Assembly (NCBI GenBank): GCA_963920575.1
Contig: OY986972.1
Location: forward strand, 11,792,010 to 11,856,009
DNA from: Narthecium ossifragum
Taxonomy: Eukaryota > Streptophyta > Magnoliopsida > Dioscoreales > Nartheciaceae
Direction: 5' to 3'
DNA: 64,000 bases
Shown here: one piece after another, positions 33,194-42,961 of the stretch
Position numbering within the stretch: position 1 is the stretch's first letter
How the letters are laid out: each line of letters opens with the position of its first letter
Notes under the pieces: model-generated
What the model was told of the DNA's origin: nothing
The model's input: only the letters and a program-made list of their open reading frames with translations
Database searches by the model: none
Program-made: the position numbers and the translations under genes

Positions 33194-34295
33194 TGATGAG
33201 TGCATGAAAGTGCACTCTAAATAACCTTACAACCATCTCAATTGCTAGATTATTATCCTTAATCAACATCTTTATTACTATTTTTATATTTATATGTTGC
33301 GTCACAAAGTTGTCTGGAAAATGCAGGAAAAATGAGAAAAGAAGCTGAAAAGATTACATGGATCAACTTGAAAGATTAATCTCAACCTGCTCATGAAGAA
33401 CCAGATGATGTGCCATATATGGTTGGAAAGATCTTGAAGTCTAGTTTCGGGAGAATTTTACGGTTCGTGATTTGGAGTTTCAGAGAGGAAGATACAACAC
33501 TTTTCGTACAAGTGCGCAAGCTGAATGAATAGTGACGGTCGACCGTGAGGATGTGACGGTCGACCGTCGCGCTCAGAAATTCCCCCGAACGACCGTCGCA
33601 TCGACCGTCACATGCAAAACTTCCCACGGTCGACCGTGGCATCATCCGTCGCATCGACCGTCAGCCTCTGTTAAAGAAAATACTTCTCAGGGTCGATGCG
33701 AGGATCGACCGTCGCTCTTCCGAAATATTTTGAACAATTGCCGGTCGACCGTGAGATCTCACGGTCGACCGCCACGTCAGCAAGGAGCGTTTAATGAGCC
33801 GGATCTCACCCGAGTTTAGGCCTATAAATACAATACTTAGGGTTATCAAAGAAAAACTTTTGGAGGACTTTTTGGCAGCGTTTGGAGGCGAGGAGAAGGG
33901 TTCCAGGCTTGGTTTTCTTTTCTTATTTCTTCTTTATTTCTCCATTAGTTTTGTTGACCTCATGGTGAACATGAGTGGCTAGTTTCTTTTCTAAGGTACC
34001 GATGTAGCCCAAACTGAAATCTTTATTGATTCAATGCATAGAATGAGGATGTTATGGTGAAATCGGAACCTTAGTATTCATCCATCATATTTCTATCGTT
34101 TTCTTATTTCGTTATTAGATCATCTATCTTCGAGACTTCATATTTCTTATTTTCCCTTCCTTATTTTCTTTCTTTTCTGTTCTTTAGCGTTTCACTCTAA
34201 TAATCTTTACAAATCTCTGTGGGTACGATACTCGTCTTGCTACTATACTGATTGCACCGATTCGTATACTTGCGAGATATAAAATTTATTCATCA
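33194..34295 (+). repeat. Athila-2 5' LTR
   Basis: 1,102 bp. Contains the GGTCGACC palindrome array (33537-33771) followed by a TATA box TATAAATA at 33823-33830. Confidence 0.94.
33537..33771. repeat. Palindrome array upstream of TATA in Athila-2 LTR (CGGTCGACCG type)
   Basis: TCGA centres fall at about 33540, 33561, 33602, 33631, 33655, 33694, 33706, 33746 and 33766. Many steps are about 20, 21, 40 or 41 bp. Sites are CGGTCGACCG or half-degenerate versions. The last two join into a perfect 30-bp palindrome (33742-33771). TATAAATA follows about 52 bp later. The array is repeated in the 3' LTR (38212-38446). Confidence 0.85.
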
Positions 34296-34301
34296 AGTTT
34301 T

Positions 34302-34319
34302 TGGCGCCGTTGCCGGGGA
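34302..34319 (+). promoter_or_regulatory. Primer binding site, tRNA-Asp type (Athila-2)
   Basis: TGGCGCCGTTGCCGGGGA, 6 nt after the LTR, identical to the Athila-1 site. Confidence 0.9.
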
Positions 34320-34344
34320 TTTGATTAGAGTTTATTTGTAGTGA

Positions 34345-35622
34345 ATGCAAGGTCGCCGATCACGGAAAGAAAAGTTGTTGCCCTTGAACGATAAAGTAGA
34401 TCAAATTGGTTGGAAGAAAAGATCTAACAAAGACAGCCTGTCCACATCAGATCTAGGAGTTCAAGAGGAGGAACAAGAGGAGATGGCGCTCAATAATAAT
34501 TTACGTCCTTTGGAGGAGTACGCGAGGCCTACTGTTTCTACCTCACCTTCGTGCATTGCGTTACCTGCAGAGACTTTTCCTCTAGGTGGCATTACTGAAG
34601 ATCAACTGAGGATGCGTTGTTTTCCTTACACCTTGAAGGATAAAGCGAAGAGATGGTTGATGTCGTTGCCTCCTGGATCACTCACTACTTGGGATGCAAT
34701 TTATAACAAGTTTGTTAGTAAATTTTATTCTCATGCCATGACTACTAACTTGAGAAGGCAAATTCCAAATTTTCAGCAATCTGATGGAGAACCATTCCAT
34801 GAAGCATGGGATAGATTTAAAATGCTTTTGATGCAATGTCCACATCATAACTATTCCTTAGAAAATCAGATGCAATATTTTTATGATGGACTAAATCTTT
34901 CTTGTCAGACTATGGCAGATAATGCTGCAGGTGGAGCGATGTTCAAAAGGACAACACCGGAGGCATATGAAATCTATGAGATGCTAGGATCAAACTCGCA
35001 GCAGAGGGACACGAGGAATAAGGCGAGAGGCATCTATGAGCTGAACCAGAATGATGACATGGCAAGGCAGATTGCAACCCTTAACAAGAAGATAGACGCT
35101 ATGATGTCCACACAAGCAAAACCGGTTGAGGTTTGTTCAATTTGCAATATTGTTGGTCATAGGTTTGATTCATGTCCTTCTGGTAGTGAATTTCCTGAAT
35201 ATATGCAAGAGCAAGCTAATTTGATGAATGCTTATAACCCGAGACCTAGATTTGACCCTTATGCAAATACTTACAATCCTGGTTGGAGGGAACATCCGAA
35301 TTTTTCATGGAAAAATAATGCTAATCCTAGTATGCCTTCTGCTAATCAGTCTAACTCACCTGTTAAGTCGTCTTTGGAAGCGACTATGTTAGCTTTTATG
35401 CAGAAAATAGACTCAAGGATGGAACAACAAGATTCAACAATTGCTCGACAAGGTGCAGCCATTGCTCAGCATGATGCGGTACTAAAGAATGTTGCAGCAT
35501 CCATTGGGAAGTTGGAAGTTCAAGTGGGACAGCTTGCAGATGCTGTACGAGCCCATGTTCCAGGCAGATTTCCAAGCCAACCAGAGCAAGCCAACGCAGT
35601 TACTATTCTTCGTTCAGGTTAG
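34345..35622 (+). CDS. gag: Athila-2 Gag
   Basis: 425 residues from ATG 34345. It has the Retrotrans_gag core (LRMRCFPYTLKDKAKRWL near 95, FHEAWDRFKMLL near 155, FYDGLN near 180), and a zinc knuckle near residue 264 (CSICNIVGHRFDSC, canonical C-x2-C-x4-H-x4-C). A Gln/Ala-rich coiled-coil stretch (residues 340-400) precedes the ILRSG motif. TAG at 35620-35622 ends it. In Athila-1 the same motif continues as RSGKQL, so the stop probably replaced a Lys codon. The frame continues in phase into the protease. Confidence 0.88.
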   Translation: MQGRRSRKEKLLPLNDKVDQIGWKKRSNKDSLSTSDLGVQEEEQEEMALNNNLRPLEEYARPTVSTSPSCIALPAETFPLGGITEDQLRMRCFPYTLKDKAKRWLMSLPPGSLTTWDAIYNKFVSKFYSHAMTTNLRRQIPNFQQSDGEPFHEAWDRFKMLLMQCPHHNYSLENQMQYFYDGLNLSCQTMADNAAGGAMFKRTTPEAYEIYEMLGSNSQQRDTRNKARGIYELNQNDDMARQIATLNKKIDAMMSTQAKPVEVCSICNIVGHRFDSCPSGSEFPEYMQEQANLMNAYNPRPRFDPYANTYNPGWREHPNFSWKNNANPSMPSANQSNSPVKSSLEATMLAFMQKIDSRMEQQDSTIARQGAAIAQHDAVLKNVAASIGKLEVQVGQLADAVRAHVPGRFPSQPEQANAVTILRSG

Positions 35623-36651
35623 ATTATTGATAATAAGATTAATGCTAAAGTTATTGATGAGTTAAATGATGATGCAAGTGAGGAAGTTGAAAAGGAGGAA
35701 CGCTCGAAAAGGCCACCATCGGCCACATCTGCTTTTGATCTTGAAAAGAGAGCAAATTCAGTTCCGGAGGGTCATTACAACTCTCCTCCACCATATGTGC
35801 CGCCGATTCCGTTTCCAGGCCGCCTGAAGAAAGCCCAAATGGATAAGTCTTATTCTGAAATTTATGATATTCTATCTAAGGTTAATGTGAACTTACCATT
35901 GCTTGATGTGATTAGGAAAATGCCAGCCTTTCCAAAGTTCTTCAAGGAACTACGTACTTCTAAACGTAAGTATGAACCTCATGAAAAGGTGATGGTTTCA
36001 GAGACGGCAAGCGCGGTTCTACAAAGGAAGCTTCCACCCAAGCTTAAGGATCCAGGGAGTTTTAATATTAATATTACTGTTGGGGATACAAAAATAGGGG
36101 AGGCAATGCTTGACTTAGGAGCTAGTGTTAATTTGATGCCTTACTCTATTTTCCTTCAGCTAGGTGTTGGTAAATTAAAACCTACTACGATGTCTCTACA
36201 ACTTGCAGATCGTTCAATTAAATATCCATTAGGCATTGTAGAAGACATCTTAGTACAAGTTGATAAGTTAATTATCCCTGCTGATTTTGTGATATTGGAT
36301 ATGGATGATGCACCATTGAATGATAGAAAATTGCCTATTTTGTTGGGACGCCCATTTATGGCTACAGCTGATACTATGATTAATGTGAAGGATGGTAAGC
36401 TCAGCATGACAGTTTTAGGTGAAACTGTTGAATTTAAAGTGTTTGAGTCTATGTCATGTCCTTCAAGCTCTTTTGATTGCTTCTCAATAAATGCTGTAGA
36501 TTCATTGGTGTTCTCTAATTTCAGGCAGGAGCAAGTGAAGACTACATTGAAAGCGGATTTGAAGATGGTGCAGAATGACTTGCACAGCTATAAGAGAGCA
36601 CAGGAGGTTGTCGCACCGCTTGAAGCATTACAACCATACGAACCTGGCTGA
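35623..36651 (+). CDS. Athila-2 protease domain (truncated Pol)
   Basis: In frame with gag beyond one TAG; first ATG 35797. Retropepsin-like domain with the DLGAS active-site motif (GAC at 36112), [14 protein letters not shown], and PILLGRPFMATADT near the end, closely paralleling Athila-1. After the protease the frame runs about 65 more codons (KTTLKADLKMVQNDL) and stops at 36651. RT, RNase H and integrase are missing. The protein ends cleanly just before the conserved post-stop motif, so the deletion joined the protease to the natural 3' region. Confidence 0.88.
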   Translation: MIDNKINAKVIDELNDDASEEVEKEERSKRPPSATSAFDLEKRANSVPEGHYNSPPPYVPPIPFPGRLKKAQMDKSYSEIYDILSKVNVNLPLLDVIRKMPAFPKFFKELRTSKRKYEPHEKVMVSETASAVLQRKLPPKLKDPGSFNINITVGDTKIGEAMLDLGASVNLMPYSIFLQLGVGKLKPTTMSLQLADRSIKYPLGIVEDILVQVDKLIIPADFVILDMDDAPLNDRKLPILLGRPFMATADTMINVKDGKLSMTVLGETVEFKVFESMSCPSSSFDCFSINAVDSLVFSNFRQEQVKTTLKADLKMVQNDLHSYKRAQEVVAPLEALQPYEPG

Positions 36652-36928
36652 ACGTTAAGGCTTTGCAGTACGTCTTGCCTAGACGATTAAATAAAGCGCT
36701 GGGTGGGAGGCAACCCACCAAGGTAACTTGTTTTTAAGTTTCAATTCTTAGTTTTTATTTTTATGTTTCTCTTTTGTTTTCTTTTAGGTTTTCAGCCACC
36801 CTGAGGATCCTTGAGGAGATGTTCGCTACTCTATCAGGTGGCCTCTTTCTTATTTACATTATCTTGTCTCCTCTTTCTCTGGAAATTTTTGGATGGCCAC
36901 CTCCTACATATTTTATTGGATAAATGCA

Positions 36929-36964
36929 CACATTGAGGACAATGTGAATTTCAGGTTGGGGGGT
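36929..36964 (+). promoter_or_regulatory. Internal hairpin + G-run module (Athila-2, module 1)
   Basis: CACATTG-AGGA-CAATGTG (36929-36946), then 11 nt to a six-G run (36958-36963) within GGTTGGGGGGTG. Equivalent to 15515-15555 in Athila-1. Confidence 0.78.
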
Positions 36965-37311
36965 GTAGGCATGCATGACCTTATGCATGTTACCTTATTG
37001 AGTTTAATAGGGTTGAATTGATTATGTTACTAGAAATTGTACATGAGCTGAAATTTTTTTATGCTTATTATGCATGTTGCGTTCATATGGATTGACCAAT
37101 ACATTGATTGCATGCGTGATAACCTGAAAGTATAACATCATGTGATCCACACACGAACACTTTATGTGCAGCGGTAATTATACTCACTAGAGGAATGAGC
37201 ATGCTATTGTTAATCTAGACCATGATTTCAGCATTAGCTAGTGTTGAGTATTGCATGCAGAAAAAAAAAAAAGAGAAAAAGTTCTGGAGCTTGATTAAGC
37301 TGTGCCTAAAC

Positions 37312-37480
37312 GACTGTTAAGTGATCTACTGAATAACCGGGTGTTCTTGCCTCAGGAAGCGGGGAGCTCGCGTAAAAAGGTAGAACCACTTATAGCTATA
37401 AAAAAAAAACTATTAAGTGTTTTGCTATGTAACCGGGTCTCTGCGCCTCAAGAAGCGGAGAGTGCTCGCGTAAAAAGGCA
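37312..37480 (+). repeat. 71/72-bp tandem repeat pair in Athila-2 spacer
   Basis: Units at 37312-37382 and 37409-37480 share ATTAAGTG/GTTAAGTG, AACCGGGT, GCCTCA-GAAGCGG and CTCGCGTAAAAAGG. Both are flanked by poly-A/AG runs. Position matches the 156-bp repeat in Athila-1, but the sequence does not. Confidence 0.85.
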
Positions 37481-37832
37481 AAATGTCTGATAGTTGAAAA
37501 GAAAAAAAAAGAAAGAAAGAGCATGCTGTACTTAAAGTGCGAGGGTTGGATGATTGGTCATGAAAATAGTAGTGTACTTGGACTAATGGTGGGTAGAAGT
37601 TGCTTCTGCACGTAACATTTATTTGTCACGTCACATGTGTTCTTCTGGATGGTGATTAGCATGTTTGATGTGTAGAAGTTGATTTCATGTGTTGGTAGTA
37701 TGTGTATGAGTATAAGAAGTTTTCGTACTCTGTACTGCATGAAACACTATTAACTTGATAAGGTAGAATTTTTATCAAACATGTCTACATCCTTGAACCG
37801 TTGGTGTGCTTAATATATTTTATGCGCTTAAA

Positions 37833-37868
37833 ATTGCTAGAGACTAGCAATAAGCTGGTTGGGGGGTG
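37833..37868 (+). promoter_or_regulatory. Hairpin + polypurine tract before Athila-2 3' LTR
   Basis: ATTGCTAG-AGA-CTAGCAAT hairpin (37833-37851), 9 nt, then a six-G run (37861-37866) immediately before TGATGAG of the 3' LTR. Confidence 0.82.
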
Positions 37869-38970
37869 TGATGAGTGCATGAAAGTGCACTCTAAATAGC
37901 CTTACAATCATCTCAATTGCTAGATTATTATCCTTAATCAACATCTTTATTACTATTTTTATATTTATATGTTGCGTCACAAAGTTGTCTGGAAAATGCA
38001 GGAAAAATGAGAAAAGAAGCTGAAAAGATTACATGGATCAACTTGAAAGATTAATCTGTACCTTCTCATGAAGAACCAAATGATGTGCCATATATGGTTG
38101 GAAAGATCTTGAAGTCTAGTTTCGGGAGAATTTTACGGTTCGTGATTTGGAGTTTCAGAGAGGAAGACACAACACTTTTCGTACAAGTGCGCAAGCTTAA
38201 TGAATAGTGACGGTCGACCGTGAGGATGTGACGGTCGACCGTCGCGCTCAGAAATTCCCCCGAACGACCGTCGCATCGACCGTCACATGCAAAACTTCCC
38301 ACGGTCGACCGTGGCATCAACCGTCGCATCGACCGTCAGCCTCTGTTAAAGAAAATACTTCTCAGGGTCGATGCGAGGATCGACCGTCGCTCTTCCGAAA
38401 TATTTTGAACAGTTGCCGGTCGACCGTGAGATCTCACGGTCGACCGCCACGTCAGCAAGGAGCGTTTACTGAGCCGGATCTCACCTGAGTTTAGGCCTAT
38501 AAATACAATACTTAGGGTTATCACAGAAAAACTTTTGGAGGACTTTTTGGCAGCGTTTGGAGGCGAGGAGAAGGGTTCCAGGCTTGGTTTTCTTTTCTTA
38601 TTTCTTCTTTATTTCTCCATTAGTTTTGTTGACCTCATGGTGAACATGAGTGGCTAGTTCCTTTTCTAAGGTACCGATGTAGCCCAAACTGAAATCTTTA
38701 TTGATTCAATATATAGAATGAGGATGTTATGGTGAAATCGAAACCTTAGTATTCATCCATCATATTTCTATCGTTTTCTTATTTCGTTATTAGATCATCT
38801 ATCTTCGAGACTTCATATTTCTTATTTTCCCTTCCTTATTTTCTTTCTTTTCTGTTCTTTAGCGTTTCACTCTAATAATCTTTACAAATCTCTGTGGGTA
38901 CGATACTCGTCTTGCTACTATACTGATTGCACCGATTCGTATACTTGCGAGATATAAAATTTATTCATCA
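37869..38970 (+). repeat. Athila-2 3' LTR
   Basis: 1,102-bp partner of 33194-34295. Carries the same palindrome array and TATA box. Confidence 0.94.
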
Positions 38971-39470
38971 ACGGTGGGGAAGCGATCCAACGGCTCGGAT
39001 CTGGGAGATGGGTGGCGGATCGGCCGGATCTGGGGAAGACGGCGGTGAAGGTAGGGTCGGCCGGCGTCGAGGACGACGAGGGAGGCTCCGGGAGTGGCTG
39101 AGGACGTCGGAAAGAGGGTCGGAGGAGATAGGCGATGGATTTAGCATGGTTTGGGGGTGAGTTCGGGGATCGGAAGTGGGTGGACGGCGAAGGGGACGGA
39201 GCCGGGTTGTTGGGTTGCCGTGGGGTTCACCGGAGAAGATGGAGTAGGGCGACGGAAAAGTGATGGCCGGGGTCGTGGTGGCTCGGGGAAGAGAATGGAG
39301 GTCTTGGATGGCGACGGGGCTGGCCGGAGGAGATCGGCGGTGAAGCTCGGGTTTGGCTTGAGGAAGACGATGAACAGTGCTGACGTGGCGCTGACGTGGC
39401 GGTGGGGTCAATGGCGTGGCGGAGAGAGAAAGTGACGGGAAGAGAGAGAAACACTGGTGGAGGCGGTGCC

Positions 39471-39984
39471 GGCTGCGGGGAAGATGACCGACGGGGAAGA
39501 AGGTGGATCTATGGTGGATTTCGGGTGGAATCTACTTTACTTTTACTCCTATGATATTCTACTCCTATGATATTCTACTCCTATGATATTCTACTAATTA
39601 CTCTTAATCATTCATCTCCTGCATAACCTAATACAAACTACTAAGGTCTTTTTATAGAGACCTTGACAGAGTCCTAATCCACTAGAAACCCCCCTTGCTT
39701 AATTAGCAAGTAATAAGGTTTCTGACTGGCTGCGGGGAAGATGACCGACGGGGAAGAAGGTGGATCTATGGTGGATTTCGGGTGGAATCTACTTTACTTT
39801 TACTCCTATGATATTCTACTCCTATGATATTCTACTCCTATGATATTCTACTAATTACTCTTAATCATTCATCTCCTGCATAACCTAATACAAACTACTA
39901 AGGTCTTTTTATAGAGACCTTGACAGAGTCCTAATCCACTAGAAACCCCCCTTGCTTAATTAGCAAGTAATAAGGTTTCTGACT
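39471..39984 (-). repeat. 257-bp tandem duplication inside a Fam-T LTR
   Basis: 39471-39727 is repeated at 39728-39984, starting GGCTGCGGGG and ending TTTCTGACT. It duplicates the LTR promoter region including the TATA-like CTATAAAAAG (minus strand) and three ATCATAGGAGTA units. Not present in the element's other LTR. Confidence 0.9.
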
Positions 39985-40191
39985 CAACTCAACTTTCTAA
40001 CTCAAATGGACTCTTAATTAATTCCTAACAATCAACTAGGACTCAATAAAATACTAATGATAAATACTAATTAAATACTCTAGTTTGAACGAGGGAAGTC
40101 CAAGTCAAACTAGGAAAGAGGCTGAACCAGCTTGGTTCCTCTTCTGGGTTCGGGTCCAGTTGGTCGAGTCGGATCGACTCGTATCACAGCG

Positions 40192-41376
40192 GGCCAGTTG
40201 GGGCTCGAGTTTGAGGATCAAGGATCCAGCAGTGTAGAGTATGCCAGCAGTCCTAGCCATAGTGTTAGAGGCACAACGTAGTGACACAGAGCTCGAGGAG
40301 TTGCGCACATCAGCGGGTATAGAGGGCGCAGACGGGGACTGGACCGTATCATCAGACGGAGGGCTTCGGTTCAGAGGCAGAGTAGCGGTTCCAGCAGATC
40401 CAGTTCTACGAGACGACGTCCTACGAGAGTTCCACCACTCTCGTTTTGCAGTTCATCCCGGGGGCACCAAGATGTACAAGGGCCTGCGGCGGCAGGTCTG
40501 GTGATGCGGGATAAAGAGGGCAGTGACGGAGTTCGTATCGCACTGCCTTACCTGTCAGAAGGTTAAGGCAGAGCACCAACGGACTCCGGGGTTACTTCAG
40601 CCGCTTCCACTAGCTGAGTGGAAGTGGGAGCACATCACGATGGACTTTGTGACTGGGATACCGAGATCTCCTAGGGGGAATGACGCGATTTAGGTCATCA
40701 TTGATCGATTGACCAAATCGGCGCACTTCCTGCCTATGCGGACGACAAACTCGACGGACAGGTTGGGCAGCTTGTACGTCAGAGAGGTGGTCAGACTGCA
40801 CGGTGTTCCAATTTCTTTAGTGTCAGACCGTGACCCCAGGTTCACCAGCAGGTTCTGACGAGGCTTTCAGGAGGCAGTTGGCACACTCCTGACTTTCAGT
40901 ACGGCATTTCATCCATAGACAGACGGGCAATCAGAGCGGATGATCCAGATCTTGGAGGACATGCAGAGAGCATGTGTCCTCGACACCGGAGGCAGCTGGG
41001 AGGAGCACGTTCCTTTGGTGGAGTTCTCCTACAACAACAGCTACCAGTCCAGTCTTGGAGTAGCACCTTTCGAGGCGTTGTACGGTAGACCGTGTCTTTC
41101 TCCAGTGTGCTGGACAGAGGTTGGAGAGACTTCACTCACCGGTCCAGACATCGTCAGGCGGTCGTCAGAGAGGTTAGTGCAGATCAGGTAGAGACTTCTG
41201 ACGGCTCAGAGCCGGCAGAAGAGTTATGCAGATCAGAGGCGACGACCGTTAGAGTTTGCAGTCGGCGACCGAGTGTTCTTGCGAGCATCACCGTACAAAG
41301 GTTCAGTCAGGTTTGGCAGAGGTGGCAAGTTGGCGCCGAGGTTTGTCGGGCCGTTCGAGATCCTAGAGAAGGTCGG
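40192..41376 (+). pseudogene. Chromovirus pol fragment 2: integrase core
   Basis: Continues fragment 1. It has the HHCC zinc region (HHSRFAVHPGGTKMYKGL, then CLTCQKVKAEHQ), catalytic Asp in ITMDFVTG, catalytic Asp in VSDRDPRF, Glu in TDGQSERMIQIL, and the GPF/Y module up to GPFEILEKVG. Stops replace Trp (TGG to TGA or TAG) and Gln (CAG to TAG) at four places, for example after RRQVW, in NDAI-x-VIID, after FTSRF and in HP-x-TDGQSE. All are C-to-T or G-to-A transitions. The module is cut at the TSD GTCGG (41372-41376) and resumes at 52055. Clade resembles Tekay/Del-type chromoviruses. Confidence 0.9.
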
Positions 41377-42227
41377 TGTCGCGCCCCGGCCCAGAAAACC
41401 CATCCGGACCGGGACACGAGGGGGGGATTCCTACATCTACTAACAACAAATGGCAGAAACAGTTACATAAGAAACAGAGAGCGGAAGTAAATCTAACTAG
41501 TATTATTACAAAACTGTACATACAACAGAGTTACATTAAGATTTACATAAACCAGAAATTATACTAAGTAAGAGGAAGACAACAGCAAAAGGAACAACAA
41601 GATCAAACGGCTAGATTAAGAGAAACCCATTAAACAACTTACGTAGATAGAACACCTACCAGAAATGAAATCCTCAGCTGATTCCCCACAAACCGGTCAC
41701 CAACAGAGCTTCAAACTACATCAGAGATCTTCCTCACGCCGCCACGGTTCTAACGAGCCTTGGAACGCCCAAAATGGTGGCTGGAGGAGGGAGAACGGTG
41801 GAGAAGAAGGTTCAGCCGGAAACAGGGGAAGCAGAACCGCGGAAGAAGAAGAAGAGAAGGAGAAGAGGAAGAAGAAGAAGGAAAGGGAAGGGGAAAGAGG
41901 GGAAAGAGGGGAAAAGGGGGAGCAGAGGAGAGAAAGTCTTCTCTCCCCTGACAGCGGAGAGCGACGGCCATGACGGCCGTCCTCTCAAGGAAGAAAGACG
42001 CCAACATGCTACAGTATCCAGATCGATCCAAGACCTAGCTGGATCGATCCAACACTAGCTTGGATCGATCAACAAGTCAAAAAACCCTAAACAGATCTAG
42101 TCAAACAAAATCATCAATCAGAGGCTGTGTGCACACACGGGTGAGAAACTCACCGACAAGGCGCAATTTACCAAATTGCCCTTGTGGTCAACAACGAGCT
42201 ACATGAATAGAGGGACAGGTCCTTACA
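41377..42227 (-). repeat. 3' LTR of the gag-only Fam-A element (short-LTR form)
   Basis: 851 bp. Relative to the 2,024-bp LTR at 25813 it lacks the middle (equivalent to about 26490-27655). It carries the 21-bp-phased GGATCGATCC array at 42021-42070. Confidence 0.88.
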
Positions 42228-42263
42228 TCCTAAAACCCTTAAAAGAAATCTCGTCCCGAGATT
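42228..42263 (-). promoter_or_regulatory. Hairpin + PPT of the gag-only Fam-A element
   Basis: Minus strand: AATCTCG-GGA-CGAGATT hairpin (42263-42247), then TCTTTTAAGGG... leading to the LTR start TGTAAGG. Tekay/Del-type elements carry a comparable hairpin before the PPT (from memory). Confidence 0.78.
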
Positions 42264-42893
42264 CGATAATGGTAGCGCTCGGAAACAACAAAACAGCTAC
42301 ACTAGAAGACAGGAAAAGAAAAAATATACCTCTGGAGACGGACGATAATACAGTCAGTGGAAGCGGCTGCCAAGACAGGTAGCTCTGGTAGGACGGCTGC
42401 ACCTCGTCGGCGTAGGGGCGGTCAGGTAGGGCAAACACCTGTCCCCCGCTATCTGCTCTGACTCTGCCTCCGATGCGGCCTCGCCCAACTCCACCTCTCT
42501 GTCCCTGGCCAGCCCAAGACCCTCCGCCTCGACCTCCCTGCGATGCCGCACCCTGCGCGCTCCACAGCGGACAGTCCCTGCGGAACTGTCCCGGCTACTT
42601 ACAGTAGAAACACAGTGTTGGTCCACGCTCTGACTGTTGCCCTTGGTCTCCCTCCCAGGAAGTCTGCTGTGGGGGTCCCGCCGTCAGAAGAAGTTGGTCG
42701 CCTTGGTCGGGCTGCTGCTGTTGGTACTGCTGCGAGTACGGTTGCTGACGGTACTGCTGACGCTGCTGCTGCTGTTGTGCGGGTCTCCTGCGCTGGTCTC
42801 TACGACCCTGAGACCCCCGAGACTGCTCACCACCTCCCCCACCTGCCACTGGTACCGTCTGGACAATCCTCGGCCTCTCCTGGCAATAAGGCT
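42264..42893 (-). pseudogene. Gag C-terminus with degenerate zinc knuckle (part 2)
   Basis: Minus-strand continuation of the gag at 50245-50991 after the solo LTR. A Gln/Arg-rich basic stretch (42680-42790) is followed by a zinc knuckle at about 42612-42559 reading CFYCK, a stop, then PGQFRRDC. The His is Gln and a stop sits in the knuckle. A Gly/Arg-rich tail follows to the PPT region. Non-functional. Confidence 0.8.
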
Positions 42894-42961
42894 TGTGAGG
42901 ACCCGTACCTCCAACCCGGTCCGACCGCGTTGGGTCGAGGGTCTGGGTTTGTGGTTTGGCT

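Larger units (their letters stand above)
36652..37868 (+). other. Athila-2 3' spacer
   Basis: Non-coding. It contains the post-stop motif at 36682-36717, hairpin+G-run module 1 at 36929-36964, A-rich runs, a 71/72-bp tandem pair (37312-37382, 37409-37480), and hairpin+PPT module 2 at 37833-37868. Confidence 0.8.
33194..38970 (+). mobile_element. Athila-2: non-autonomous Athila-like element (TSD ACGGT)
   Basis: LTRs of 1,102 bp at 33194-34295 and 37869-38970 begin TGATGAGTGC and end TTATTCATCA. TSDs ACGGT lie at 33189-33193 and 38971-38975. A tRNA-Asp primer site is at 34302. It encodes only gag and protease; RT, RNase H and integrase are absent between the protease and the 3' spacer. I count roughly 16 substitutions between LTRs (about 1.5%). 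It keeps the post-stop motif, two hairpin+G-run modules and a tandem-repeat spacer, as in Athila-1, so an Athila element could mobilise it in trans (inference). Confidence 0.93.
29557..40186 (-). mobile_element. Fam-T full element with nested Athila-2 (TSD CAGCG)
   Basis: On the minus strand it begins TGATACGAG at 40186 and ends CGTAACA at 29557. TSDs CAGCG lie at 29552-29556 and 40187-40191. The 3' LTR is 29557-30899 and the internal region is 30900-32780. The 5' LTR is 32781-40186, split by Athila-2 at 33194-38970. Without the nested element it is about 4.85 kb. It has an initiator-Met-type primer site and a PPT but no recognisable gag or pol, so it is a non-autonomous large retrotransposon derivative. 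Confidence 0.92.
32781..40186 (-). repeat. Fam-T 5' LTR, split by Athila-2, with internal duplication
   Basis: The LTR pieces are 32781-33193 and 38976-40186. Together they exceed the 3' LTR because of a 257-bp tandem duplication at 39471-39984. Confidence 0.88.
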
